From Pollenia angustigena (taxonomy: Eukaryota > Arthropoda > Insecta > Diptera > Polleniidae): a stretch of 64,000 nucleotides of DNA. The position numbers and the translations under genes are program-made. Below are positions 11,860 through 21,827 of the stretch, one piece after another; positions within the stretch are counted from its first letter, which is position 1; every line of letters starts with the position of its first letter. Under the pieces are notes generated by a model that worked only from the letters and a program-made list of their open reading frames with translations, made no database searches and was not told the origin of the DNA. The stretch spans positions 53,600,957 through 53,664,956 of the forward strand of contig OV884059.1 of assembly GCA_930367215.1 (NCBI GenBank). Direction: 5' to 3'.

Positions 11860-12081
11860 ATAAGCAGACCACAGGAAATCAACCAGATTCTTAACACCAC
11901 AGATAGCCAGTTTCAAACTCACCTTAACCAACTCAATAACCTGCAAAAACAACTTAATGAGTCAACAATCACACGTCTACCACAGCTAATCAAGTCTAAC
12001 AGTCAACATCATCATATAGTAAGCTACTCCGCGCTTATAATTTCCTTGCTCATTGCGGTAACCATAACGGAACAAATCTAG
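11860..12081 (+). pseudogene. Env-like tail of the BEL element, 5' part
   Basis: After the pol stop, one frame encodes a Gln/Asn/Leu-rich stretch (TTDSQFQTHLNQLNNLQKQL is its core, probably a coiled coil) followed by a hydrophobic segment (ALIISLLIAVTI, about 12028-12066) that looks like a membrane anchor. The frame is cut in that segment by the foldback element at 12069 and reaches a stop inside it at 12079. The same frame resumes at 13092 after the element. Coiled coil plus membrane anchor before the 3' LTR suggests the env-like gene of roo-type BEL elements. Any N-terminal part is missing. Confidence 0.5.
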
Positions 12082-13091
12082 TTTACCGACGCAGCTCCAA
12101 ATAAAAAAAAAAGTACCCAGGGTGATAGAAAATTAAAAAATAAGAAGAAAAAATAAAATAAAAAAGTTGGCGGAAACGCTTAGTTTTCAAGTTATGGACG
12201 TTTTAAGTTTTTATATAAAGGTCCGATTTTCCACTACATTTTTATCGTTATATGGCCAATATTGGTATCATTTCAAAGCTTTTGACCATATCTTTTTAGA
12301 TATACAGAATTTACTTGAAAATTACTATCTCTTTACCTCACATTACATTCTTTTTGCATTTTACATCAAAATATTATAGAAGTGCACCAGGTTAGTATGT
12401 AGTTTATTTAAATAAAAGTGTAATACAAACGTAATCAAATTATAAACATGGGCGTCGCAAACGAAAACACTCCTGCATAGCCGACCTTCGGCCGGGCGCA
12501 AGGACTTTCTCCTCTATGGTATAGCAAAAACCGGCTTCGCTAAGTAAAGCTTCTCTGCATAGCCGGCCTTCGGCCGGGCGCAAAGATTTGCTCCTCTTTG
12601 GTATGACAAATACCGGCTTCGCTAACTAAAGCTTCTCTGCATAGACGGCCTTCGGCCGGGCGTAAGGATTTTCTAATCTATGGTATAGCAAGAACCCGCT
12701 TCGCTAAGTAAAACTACTCTGCATAGCCGGCCTTCGGCCGGGCGCAAGGATTTTCTCCTCTATGGTATAGCAAAAACCGGCTTCGCTAAGTAAAGCTTCT
12801 CTGCATAGCCGGCCTTCGGCTGGGCGCAAGACTTTGCTCCTCTTTGGGATAGTAAGTACCGGCTTCGCTAAGTCAAAAGCTTTAAAATGATACCAATATT
12901 GACCATATAAAGATAAAAATGTAGTGGAAAATCACGCTTTTATATAAAAACTTAAAACGTCCATAACTCGAAAACTAAGCGTTTCCGCCAACTTTTTTAT
13001 TTTTTATTTTTTCTTGTTATTTTTTAATTTTCTATCTATCTAGGTACTTTTTTTTTTATTTGGAGCTGCGTCGGTAAACTAGATTTAAGCC
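12069..13091. mobile_element. Foldback element with ~210-bp inverted arms and central tandem repeat
   Basis: The left arm (about 12074-12285) and right arm (about 12878-13086) are reverse complements over about 210 bp, starting AAATCTAGTTTACCGACGCA. The sequence ACCATAAC occurs immediately outside on both sides (12061-12068 and 13092-13099). It lies within a frame that continues on both sides, so it is best read as an 8-bp target duplication. The interior is mostly a five-copy 82-bp GC-richer repeat. There is no transposase, so the element is non-autonomous. An 8-bp duplication would fit hAT or P-type transposition; classical foldback elements use 9 bp. Confidence 0.8.
12473..12882. repeat. 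Five-copy 82-bp tandem repeat with GC hairpins
   Basis: CTGCATAG recurs at 12473, 12555, 12637, 12719 and 12801, an exact 82-bp period. Each unit carries a stem CCGGCC-TTC-GGCCGG (variants in copies 1, 3 and 5) and a second shorter ACCGGCTTCGCTAA motif. GC content here is well above the surroundings. The repeat fills the loop of the foldback element. Confidence 0.85.
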
Positions 13092-13247
13092 ACCATAACA
13101 ATAATTAAAAGAAGCTCAACCCATCAAGAAGAAAGAGGCCACAACTCTCACCAACCAAGACCGCATCCAGTTCCATTACCCCGACCTGTCACCATTGACA
13201 TCATAGACACCTTAACAACACAGGTTATCATCGACCAGCGGTCGACG
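13092..13247 (+). pseudogene. Env-like tail of the BEL element, 3' part
   Basis: The frame interrupted at 12068 resumes here. It finishes the hydrophobic segment and continues as a basic, Pro/His-rich tail up to the purine tract before the 3' LTR. The resumption in the same frame after an 8-bp duplication supports an insertion into a once continuous gene. Confidence 0.5.
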
Positions 13248-13257
13248 CGGGGGAGAA
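13247..13257 (+). promoter_or_regulatory. BEL/Pao polypurine tract
   Basis: The purine run GGGGGAGAA, preceded by CGC, ends exactly at the first base of the 3' LTR (TGTTGAC), as expected for the plus-strand primer of an LTR retrotransposon. Confidence 0.8.
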
Positions 13258-13833
13258 TGTTGACATTCACATCAACATACATTTAATTTTAATTTTATTT
13301 TTAACTATGTTAATGAACTACATAAGTTCAGTGTATCGCTGACAACATAATTTCATTTTTTGTTTTATTTTACCTTTTGTTTATAAATAATTGTTGACAT
13401 ATCATTATTTTATTTTGTTTACTTGAAGTTCAATCATCCCAAACAATTTTATTGTTTACTTTTGTTCATTATTGTTAACATAGCATTATTTTATTTTGTT
13501 ACCTGAATCATAACTTTATACATTGAAATGTTAGTCAGCAATTATGCAAACAATTAATTGGGTCACTTCCGCATTGTGCAATAGTGACATTCAGTTTTTA
13601 ATTAATTAAATTTTAGTATATAAGACAGAACCAAAATAAAGAAAGTGTTCAATTACTATAAGGCATTTAAAGTGTTTTATTGATTGAATCTATTAGCGTT
13701 CTACAAGTTAAAGTGCTTGGAGGACAATCAAGGCAATTAATATATCAGTTCAGATTTATGTGTTTGAACTGAAGCATATTATAGCCGCATTCAAAAATAC
13801 ATTTAATCACATTTATACATTGTGAATTATACA
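13258..13833 (+). repeat. BEL/Pao 3' LTR
   Basis: The LTR is 576 bp, is nearly identical to 8420-8997, and has the same TG...CA ends. It is followed directly by ATACC, the second copy of the target duplication, and then by array sequence that continues where 8419 left off. Confidence 0.9.
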
Positions 13834-15498
13834 ATACCCTTTTCCACCTGTGGTAAAGAGTATATAAAGAGTTCTTTTTAGGAATTCAGTATATTGGACG
13901 TAACTCGGGTACTGATTCGACTGATTTAAGTACCAACGTGCTAAGGAAGAGATTATTCATTACCTGCTGTTATAAAACTTGTACTCAGGAAGACCTATGG
14001 TTCCCGAAAATGAGTATTTAAAAAAAATAAAATTATGCTTTGGTCACAACTTGTTTGTATCTGAACCGAGTTTTTCAGAAAATATCTTCTACTAACGACT
14101 TCCAATCTTTTGGTATATAAGGCGTATCCATAGGTCATATGACAGCCTAAAAATTCAAGTATATATACAACTTTTCATGTTTTCTGTAAGAGAGGTACCA
14201 CGCCCACTTCTTCAATCCCGCCCACATTTTGTGGTATGCTGTGTATTAATAACCTAAATGTTTGTACCTAATTTGGAAACTTTGGCTCTTGCCGTTCTTC
14301 AGATATACAGACAAAATAAGTAAAAAATCAACAACAACAAATAAGGCGTATCCATAGGTTATATGACAGCCTAAAAATTCAAGTATTTATACAATTTTTC
14401 ATGTTTTCTGTACGAGAGATACCACGCCCACTTCTTCAATCCCGCCCACATTTTGTGGTATGCTGTGTATTGTTAACCGTCATGTTTTTACCTAATTTGG
14501 AAACTTTGGCTCTTGCCGTTCTCCAGATATACAGAAAATATAAATAAAAAAAAAACAACAACGGATTTTTGGGAAAAATTAAAGGCAGTCGTGGTTTTTT
14601 GGTCCTATCTCAATCATTTGTGGACCGATTTTGCTAAATTTCAATAGCAAGAAATGGTGGACTATATGTGACATAAGTGTTAAACAACCAGTCCGCTATC
14701 ATGTCTGGAGTCTCCGGAAAACACATATCAAACGTAAGACGAACTGACAGACGGACAGACAACGTAAGATCAACATCGCTCCTCATAAGGACCCAGTATA
14801 TATATACTTTATAGGGTCTATGATCGATATTGTAGAAATTACAAACGGAATGGCAAACTTATATATACCCTTTTCTACCTGTGGTAAAGGGTACAAAAAG
14901 AGTACTTTTTAGGATTTCAGTATATTGGTCATAACTTTTTTGTATCTGAACCGAGTTTTTGAGAAAATATGAGAAAGATTTCTGAACTTTCGGTATATAA
15001 GGCATATCCATAGGTCATATGAGAGCCTTAAAATTCAAGTATTTACACAATTTGTCATGTTTTCCTGTACAAGAGGTACCACGCCAACTTCTTCTATCCC
15101 GCCCACATTTTGTATTTTGTATTGATAACCTAAATGTTGGTACCTTATTTGGAAACTCTGGCTCTTGCCGTTCTCCAGATATACAGAAAAAATAAATTAA
15201 AAAACAACAACAAGGGATTTTTGGGAAAAATTAGAGGCAGTCGTGGTTTTTTGGTCATGTCTCAGCCAGTTGTGGACCGATCTTGCTGAATTGCAATACA
15301 AGAAATGGTGAACTATATGTGACATGAATGTAAAACAACACATATCAAACGTAAGACGGACAGGCGGATATCGTTAGATCAACTTCGCTCCTCATAAGGA
15401 CCAAGCATACATATGTATATATACTTTATAGGGTCTAAGATCGATATTGTAGAAATTACAAACGGAATGACAAACTTATATAAGTTAACAAAAATTAT
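13834..15498. repeat. Continuation of the tandem array after the BEL insertion
   Basis: The sequence matches 829-2484 of the first array unit with few changes, including the modules at 14119, 14343 and 14999. It diverges from the other units at about 15500, where TATATTTAA is followed by AACGCGCAATAA instead of TTTTTGAATCCC. This is the right edge of the array. No genes are seen. Confidence 0.8.
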
Positions 15499-15798
15499 AT
15501 TTAAAACGCGCAATAAATAATTAGTGTCAAAACATAAAATATGCTTACCTGTTGTCTAGACCATTTATTGCAATTTCATTTACTTTGTATTTTAAAAATG
15601 CTGACTTAATTTACTTTGTATTTAAAACAACTGAAAAATGCTGACTTACCAAAAAGTAACTTTATTATAAAGGTATTATTATTAAAATTATTCTTAAGTA
15701 AAATTATTATTATTCTAAACGTGTTTTAATAAAGAGCGCTTTTTAACCCAAGCGGTTAAATGCAAATATTTAAAAAAAAAAAAAAGTTTCTGTTTAAT

Positions 15799-15816
15799 TG
15801 GCTCCCAACGTTGGGC
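15799..15816 (+). promoter_or_regulatory. Degenerate tRNA-Lys-type primer-binding site
   Basis: TGGCTCCCAACGTTGGGC matches TGGCGCCCAACGTGGGGC, the tRNA-Lys primer site seen at 23146 and 33425, at 16 of 18 positions. Confidence 0.6.
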
Positions 15817-16597
15817 CACGCGTTCTCTAAAGTAAATTGACTAAGCCCTTAAAACGGAAGAACGAAAGTGTAAAAATTCGTCCTATAAGTAAGCTCATAA
15901 CCTTGCGCGTGGTCACCACAAAACCCAAGGACTAAAGGAAAAGTGTAAATCGTCCTGCAAGGCAGCACGTCGCATCGCCGTTAGTCTACAAAAAAAAAAA
16001 GCAGAAAACAGGTCCTTTAGTAGCTGTACTTAGCACAGAGGACAGAATAAAAGGAGCTGAGGAATTCAGCAGCCGCTGCTTAACAACCTTCTAATAAAAG
16101 GCTGCAACTTATTTTATTGTTGTAAGCAGAGTTTAAGTGAAAGAAACTATTATAATAAAAGTGTTAGTATAAATTAGTAGTTCAAATTTTATTAAAGAAT
16201 AAAGAATATATCATTCAAATAAATAAATGATTGTGAACAAACGAAAGAACTGCTTCTAACTAATAAAAATTAATTAAATCTTTACACATAAAAAGAATAT
16301 TTTATTAAAAAAAATTTAAGAAGGAAGAATTAAGTATTGTAAACAGAAGGAAAAATTGCTTTTAACAGAAAAATTAAGAAAATTTTCACTATTAATTAGA
16401 CAGTTAAAAAGAATATTATAATAAGGAAAAAATCCTTCTATACAAAGTGCATAGGAAAAAAATAAAAAAAAAAAGAAATACTTAATAATAATCTTAATAA
16501 TGAATTTTGTATTCCCGTAAATAACTTTGATACTAGGGCTTAAGTTATAGAAAAAAAAATTTTTTTTTTTAGTGTTATTTTAATAAAGTTACTTCTC

Positions 16598-16765
16598 ACT
16601 AATTAAATAATATCTCTTACAAAAAAAATCTGCGATTCCTAAGGGACCCTCCAGATTAATAAAAATTATTATTTTTACTAATTAAATAATATCTCTTACA
16701 AAAAAAATCTGCGATTCCTAAGGGACCCTCCAGATTAATAAAAATTATTATTTTTACTAATTAAA
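16598..16765. repeat. ~79-bp direct repeat in the leader
   Basis: CACTAATTAAATAATATCTC and the following CTGCGATTCCTAAGGGACCC occur twice about 79 bp apart and are identical over almost the full unit. A third, diverged partial copy follows (CTGTGATTCCTACGG near 16789). Confidence 0.8.
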
Positions 16766-16868
16766 TAAATCTTTTACTTTCGAACGCTGTGATTCCTACG
16801 GTATCATTCAGCTTTAGTAACATAAAGAAATATAACAAAGACTAAGCTAGATATCTCAAATTCGGACT

Positions 16869-16982
16869 ATGGCAAACCCAAATAATTTGGTAAGACCTCC
16901 CATGCTAAATGCACAACAAGCACTCAACATGAGAGAACTTGAAGTTGAAATAAAAGTTAAATTTTTAGATATATATAAATAA
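16869..16982 (+). pseudogene. Gag start of the decayed retrotransposon, 37 codons
   Basis: The first ATG after the leader opens a frame that begins MANPNNLVRPPMLNAQQALN and stops at 16980 after 37 codons. Its position about 1.05 kb after the primer site fits a gag start. The stop coincides with the loss of retrotransposon-like sequence. No domain is recognisable in so short a piece. Confidence 0.4.
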
Positions 16983-17693
16983 TTAAGAGGGACTGCAAAG
17001 TATTTTGGAATTTTGAGAGTAGTGTGTTTAGAGGGATCCTACAGCACTTTTTTCATACAAAAGTTGGCTGCATGTTGTAAGTGTTGCCAAGTTTTTATTA
17101 TATAAAAATAAAAAAACGCTACAAATTTTTAAAAATACTGTTTAGGTGCAAATACGAATATGACGGTAAAAGGGAAATGACGTGTAAAGAAAGTTGATTA
17201 TTTAGGAGGTGTGAAATTTTTGTTAGGTGTGAAATTTCTTCGTGTACGTGTCAGTCTTGAAGATTTTAAAAATTTTGTGAGGGATGATAATTTTACTTGT
17301 GCGTATTTGTATTGATGATTTACAAGTTGTTTATTTAGTGGAAGGTGTGAAATTTCTTCGTGGACGTCTCCGTCTTGAATATTTGTTTATGACTTTTTTT
17401 TGCTTGTACATATTCATATTTGTATTTATATACATACTTACAATCAACAAATGGTTGAATATGGAGCTGATCGTGGAATAATTATTTTTAGTTTTTTCAG
17501 TTTTTGTGTATGTTTAGAATAGTTAATGACTTTGTTGCATAGGTTTACTAGTGACTTTTTGCTTTGAATGACTCGTTAGGTTTGTGGGATAGTGAGCTAG
17601 TCTATCAGTATAAGGGTTGCATATTTGATTATCACCAGAGACTCTGGTCTGTTTTACTACAGCAGACTAAAGATCTAAGCAACTATTGATCGG

Positions 17694-17738
17694 TTGTGTG
17701 TGTGTGTGTGTATATATGTGTTTGTGTGTGTGTGTGTA
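17694..17738. repeat. (GT)n microsatellite
   Basis: A run of GTGTGTG interrupted by TATATATG lies within the left arm. The reverse complement (CA)n lies at about 56570-56600 in the right arm, where it is shorter. Confidence 0.9.
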
Positions 17739-18342
17739 TGATTGATAACGATTATTCATGTGAAAAGTAGGATTCCATCCACTTTTTTTGTATCAACAGC
17801 AACCATCTGCACATTAGCTATGTTTACATAATTAATCAGTTAGATATGTATAAATACTCAGAATTATATTACAAAAAGTAGAAAGTAACTTCTTGGTTAA
17901 TATTTTTCCTTATCGTACTCTACTCCTCCTTATTTATAACAACAGCAGCTTAGAATATACATAAATATTCAGAATTATATTAATAAAAGTAGAAAGTAAC
18001 TTCTTGGTTTTACTTATAGACCCTTAATTATTTTCCTTATCGTACTCTACTCCTCCTGATATATAACAACAACAACATTAACAACTTAGAATATACATGA
18101 ATAGAGCTTACGCAGCTATGACAAATCAAACAGAAAACAAAAAAAATGTTTGGTTTTCTGAAATTCTTTAATTCTACTAAAATGAAATATGACGGGACTG
18201 TACCAAAAATATGACTAATTGTGAAAATTTTTTGTATAAATACCGCTGTTATTTCTCAATCGAAATCAATCTTGTTTGACAAATCATAAAGTGAATTTTA
18301 AATTTTTAATTAAATAAAAAAAAATCAAATCCTAAAATAAAA

Positions 18343-19069
18343 ATGCCTTCTTTTGAGTGCAATTATTGTAAAAAAAGTGTTTACACAAAACAGAAGTTTA
18401 GCGAGTCATATCAGACTATTACATGATAGTCCGTCCTCAGCATGGAAGTGTACAACTTGTAATTTACAATTTGCTTCTCGTAAAGAACTTCTTACACATA
18501 CAAATTCAAGAGTGCATATTCAGAATGCGGGGGAATCTTATAATTACTGCAATACATGTAAGAAGCATATTTTAAAACAAAAATGGCATTATCTTTTAAG
18601 AACTATTAACCATAAAAGGAAAAGTGCTACTCAAATTGATTCTAACTTATTTTGTGTAAAATCAGTATTTAACAATCGTATGATGACTTATGTTTTGCAA
18701 AATACAGAAGAGAAAAATCTGATTCCTGAAAAATTTTTAAATGAAAACAAAGCACAGATAATAACATTAATTAAAGATTCAACCGAAAAACATTTAAATA
18801 TAAAATTAAGTTTTGAATTATTTTGTGAGTATATGCTTGTCAAAGAGGAAGATGATTCATGTACTATAAACCTAAAGTCTCATCAAACAAAAATGATTAT
18901 TTTGAGTTCAACCCTCACAATTGAGGAAATTGAACAACGTTATAAAGATCAATGTGAGATCCGAATAAGGAAAATGAGCGAGTTTCAGGAACGTGATAGT
19001 GGATGGACTTTAATAAAAATTAAATTTCTGGAAATCAATGTCAACGAATATAGTTCTATAAAATATTAA
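18343..19069 (+). pseudogene. Zinc-finger gene fragment with FQERDSGW motif, left-arm copy
   Basis: The likely ATG is at 18343, about 100 bp after a TATAAATA box (18235). After about ten codons the frame breaks: an A7 run has one A more than the right-arm copy (A6). From about 18353 the other frame is open for 238 codons to 19069. It shows C2H2-type fingers (second: CTTC...H-x5-H; third: CNTC...H) and, near residues 210-220, FQERDSGWTL followed by IKFLEINVNEY, then a stop. I recall this C-terminal block as a conserved piece upstream of protein-primed type B DNA polymerases (DNA_pol_B_2) in Polinton/Maverick-like arthropod genes. If so, this is only the N-terminal part and the polymerase is gone. 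Family assignment is from memory. Confidence 0.55.
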
Positions 19070-20593
19070 TATATATTTATCAATATAATAATTATTAAGT
19101 TAAAACTCACAATATTTAAATAAAAAAAATATTCTCTTTCTTTTTAAAAATAATTTCAATTGTTTTATTTATTTATTTATTTTTCAGTTATTTTATATAA
19201 AAATTCAAATCATGAATATCCACAATGAAATGAGCCTTCCTAGATAGTAAAATTTTCAAAATACAGGTTTTGAATATTTCATGATGAAATAGCAATTCTA
19301 TTTGCTTATAGATATCAGTAAGAATTTAAAGATAAAAGATTTTTGCTCATTATAACATTTTATTTTTTTATTGTTTGATACTCTATAATATAAGTTTAAT
19401 GAAGAATTTTTCTATGGTTTGATACTCTACAGTGACAATATAGTTATGAATTTAGTTCATTCCATGCTTAGGATACACTTCATACAGTATATATTTATAT
19501 ATTATATATACAAAATACAATAAAATTTCCATTTTATTAACCAAAGTACATGGTTTATTAATTGTTTTGATAAAATTTAGTAAAGTTTATATATAGTGTA
19601 AACTTGAAGTCGACTATAGAATATTAAATGTTACAAAAAAAAAAAAGGAAATTAATTACAAAATCAATTAAGATAATCTAAAAAAGAGGATTACATAGGA
19701 GTTTTGAATATTTAATAAGAAAATATCTATTTTATCTGCTTAAAATTATCAGTTATGAAATTAAAGATAACAGATTTTTTTTTTTTAATTATTACAGCTT
19801 TATATGTTTTTTTTTCTTGCTTATTCATCATACATTATCATACCATACCATTATAATCCATAGAATATAATACAATTTAAAATAGTTTAATCCGCAAAAG
19901 AAAATCACAATTTACATATATTTATTTATAAGTAAGGTTTTACTCCATTTATCATTTATTTATACTTTATATATACTAATACCATGAAATACATAGTTCA
20001 ATAACCATATTATATGGTTTATTTAATGTTTTTGTATGCCGTTTTGTAATTCCTATAATTTGTTTTCCGATTATTTCCCTTCTATACTTAATATTTATAC
20101 ACCTCCATACATCCCTAAATAAACATTCTGTTTTAAGCATTTTTATACTATACATATATATACATTTTTTCTTATACTAACATTCCTATATTTAATCTTA
20201 GTATTATGATCTTACTCTTGATTTTAATCTTAGTCTTAGTGATGATCTTAGTAGTAGACTTTTGGTTGTTGCGATTTTTTCTTTGCTCACATTAAAATTT
20301 TTGTGGCCTTTTTTAAAATTTTACGATTTATTTAATTTTATTTGAATAATTATTCAGAAAAGAAAAAAACTTGTGAAACATACTGTTGGATGGCAAAACA
20401 ACTCAATTTTGTTGGCGTTACTCTTACCCTTCGCATGCAATAGATTCTTTTTTGCAATTGTCAATACCTTTGATTTTCCCACTCAATAAGTGCGTAAATA
20501 TATATTTATATGTGCATAAATCTGTAATATTGCAATTGCGCTAATTAAGATCACCAAATTTAAGACCATATATGGTAATAATTCTGGTTTTGT

Positions 20594-21401
20594 AAATCTA
20601 GATTTTTTGTCCTTTTCTCACACATGGACATTCTCATACACATAATGGTTAGTAATTATTCTCCTTTTTTTACTATGCAATTAATAATTTTAAAACGCAG
20701 TTAATGATCTACCAAAAATTAAAAATTTCATTATTAAAGTGACCGTAGTGGAAATAAGTCAAAAAAAGAAGAGAAAAAAAAATTCTGAATCCCGAACAGT
20801 TTCCTATTTTATTTAACAAATAAAATACTTAATTTTGCTGAAATTGCTAAAATTTTACGCGTTTACCATATAAAGCTAAAAGTTTAATTCATACTTTATT
20901 GATTATAATAATATTGTGGTAATAAGCAGTATAAAGTAAAGTCATTAATTTGTATTACAAGCCAATATTTAAACAAAGTTTCAAGTGAAATAAAAGTAAA
21001 TCTAGATTTTTTGTCCTTTTCTCACACATGGACATTCTCATACACATAATGGTTAGTAATTATTCTCCTTTTTTTACTATGCAATTAATAATTTTAAAAC
21101 GCAGTTAATGATCTACCAAAAATTAAAAATTTCATTATTAAAGTGACCGTAGTGGAAATAAGTCAAAAAAAGAAGAGAAAAAAAAATTCTGAATCCCGAA
21201 CAGTTTCCTATTTTATTTAACAAATAAAATACTTAATTTTGCTGAAATTGCTAAAATTTTACGCGTTTACCATATAAAGCTAAAAGTTTAATTCATACTT
21301 TATTGATTATAATAATATTGTGGTAATAAGCAGTATAAAGTAAAGTCATTAATTTGTATTACAAGCCAATATTTAAACAAAGTTTCAAGTGAAATAAAAG
21401 T
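20594..21401. repeat. 404-bp tandem duplication inside LTR 1
   Basis: TCTAGATTTTTTGTCC occurs at 20597 and 21001 and everything between repeats with almost no changes. LTR 2 and LTR 3 have a single copy, so the duplication is specific to LTR 1 and young. Confidence 0.9.
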
Positions 21402-21663
21402 GACCGGTGATTTAAAAAAAAGGTAAAAGTTATACTCCACAAACAAAAAGTAAAGGCTAAATCTTTTTTATTTATTCCTTGAAGGAAGTCCATTCAAAAT
21501 TTGGTCGTGGAATTTTCCTAGACCCACGGCATTTTGGAATACCTCAAATTTATAAAATAATTCATAATTCTTCAAATGATCAGCCTTAACCATGTGACAG
21601 ATCTAGACTTCCGTAGAGTACACAATCACGTAATAAATAATTTTACTAAAGGTCATTTTTAAT

Positions 21664-21827
21664 CAGCTATGAGCAAATGCAAAATGAAAATGCAAAAAGA
21701 GCGAACGATGTGTATACATACACAAAAAACAAAGAGCTAAAGAGCATAAAACCAACAAATGCAAACGTAAACAAACCAATACAATGCCACACATGCAAAG
21801 CTTTCAATGTAGTGGTGCCCATACTTG
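21664..21827. mobile_element. 164-bp hAT-like MITE in LTR 1
   Basis: An insert absent from LTR 2 and LTR 3 is flanked by TTTTTAAT on both sides (21656-21663, 21828-21835), an 8-bp duplication. The ends CAGCTATGAGCA and, reversed, CAAGTATGGGCA are imperfect inverted repeats with the CA start typical of hAT. It has no coding capacity. The two short open frames crossing it are chance. Confidence 0.75.

Larger units (their letters stand above)
8420..13833 (+). mobile_element. BEL/Pao LTR retrotransposon, internally deleted
   Basis: The element is bounded by near-identical direct LTRs (8420-8997, 13258-13833), each starting TGTTGAC and ending TATACA. It is flanked by the 5-bp duplication ATACC (8415-8419, 13834-13838), the size usual for BEL/Pao. 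It has a primer site next to the 5' LTR and a purine tract next to the 3' LTR. The internal region starts late in the reverse transcriptase domain, so gag, protease and most of RT are absent. The RNase H and integrase frame is intact. A foldback element (12069-13091) sits in the env-like tail. The copy could be mobilised in trans but cannot make its own RT. Confidence 0.92.
15499..16982 (+). mobile_element. Decayed LTR retrotransposon: LTR remnant, leader and gag start
   Basis: A primer-site-like TGGCTCCCAACGTTGGGC at 15799-15816 is followed by a long leader and then a short gag-like start. The upstream AT-rich segment (about 15499-15798) is in the position of an LTR, but I cannot define its left end. 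The downstream element is lost: at about 16983 the sequence passes into other DNA and then into the palindrome arm at 17017. The site differs at two positions from the tRNA-Lys primer site of the Ty3 element at 23146, so this is a different, older family. Confidence 0.6.
17017..20266. repeat. Giant inverted repeat, outer left arm
   Basis: The sequence from GAGTAGTGTGTTTAGAGGGA at 17017 to the Ty3 insertion point at 20266 is the reverse complement of 57509 down to about 54325. Shared landmarks include TTGCCAAGTTTTTATTATA, a GT-repeat, the paired GTACTCTACTCCTCCT blocks, the zinc-finger gene and the long AT-rich tail. The arms differ by small indels and a few longer ones; for example, the right arm has extra sequence around 57060-57400. 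Apart from the gene at 18343-19069 the arm is AT-rich and seemingly non-coding. No TSD is visible at the outer ends. Confidence 0.85.

Noticed and set aside
17011..17020. Target duplication for the giant palindrome
   Set aside because: Left flank TTTGAG and right flank ACGTAG or CACGTA do not match at 4 to 9 bp around the likely ends.
17284..17481. 65-codon hydrophobic frame in the left arm
   Set aside because: The mirror position in the right arm has no corresponding frame, the region contains GTGTGAAATTT direct repeats, and there is no family similarity.
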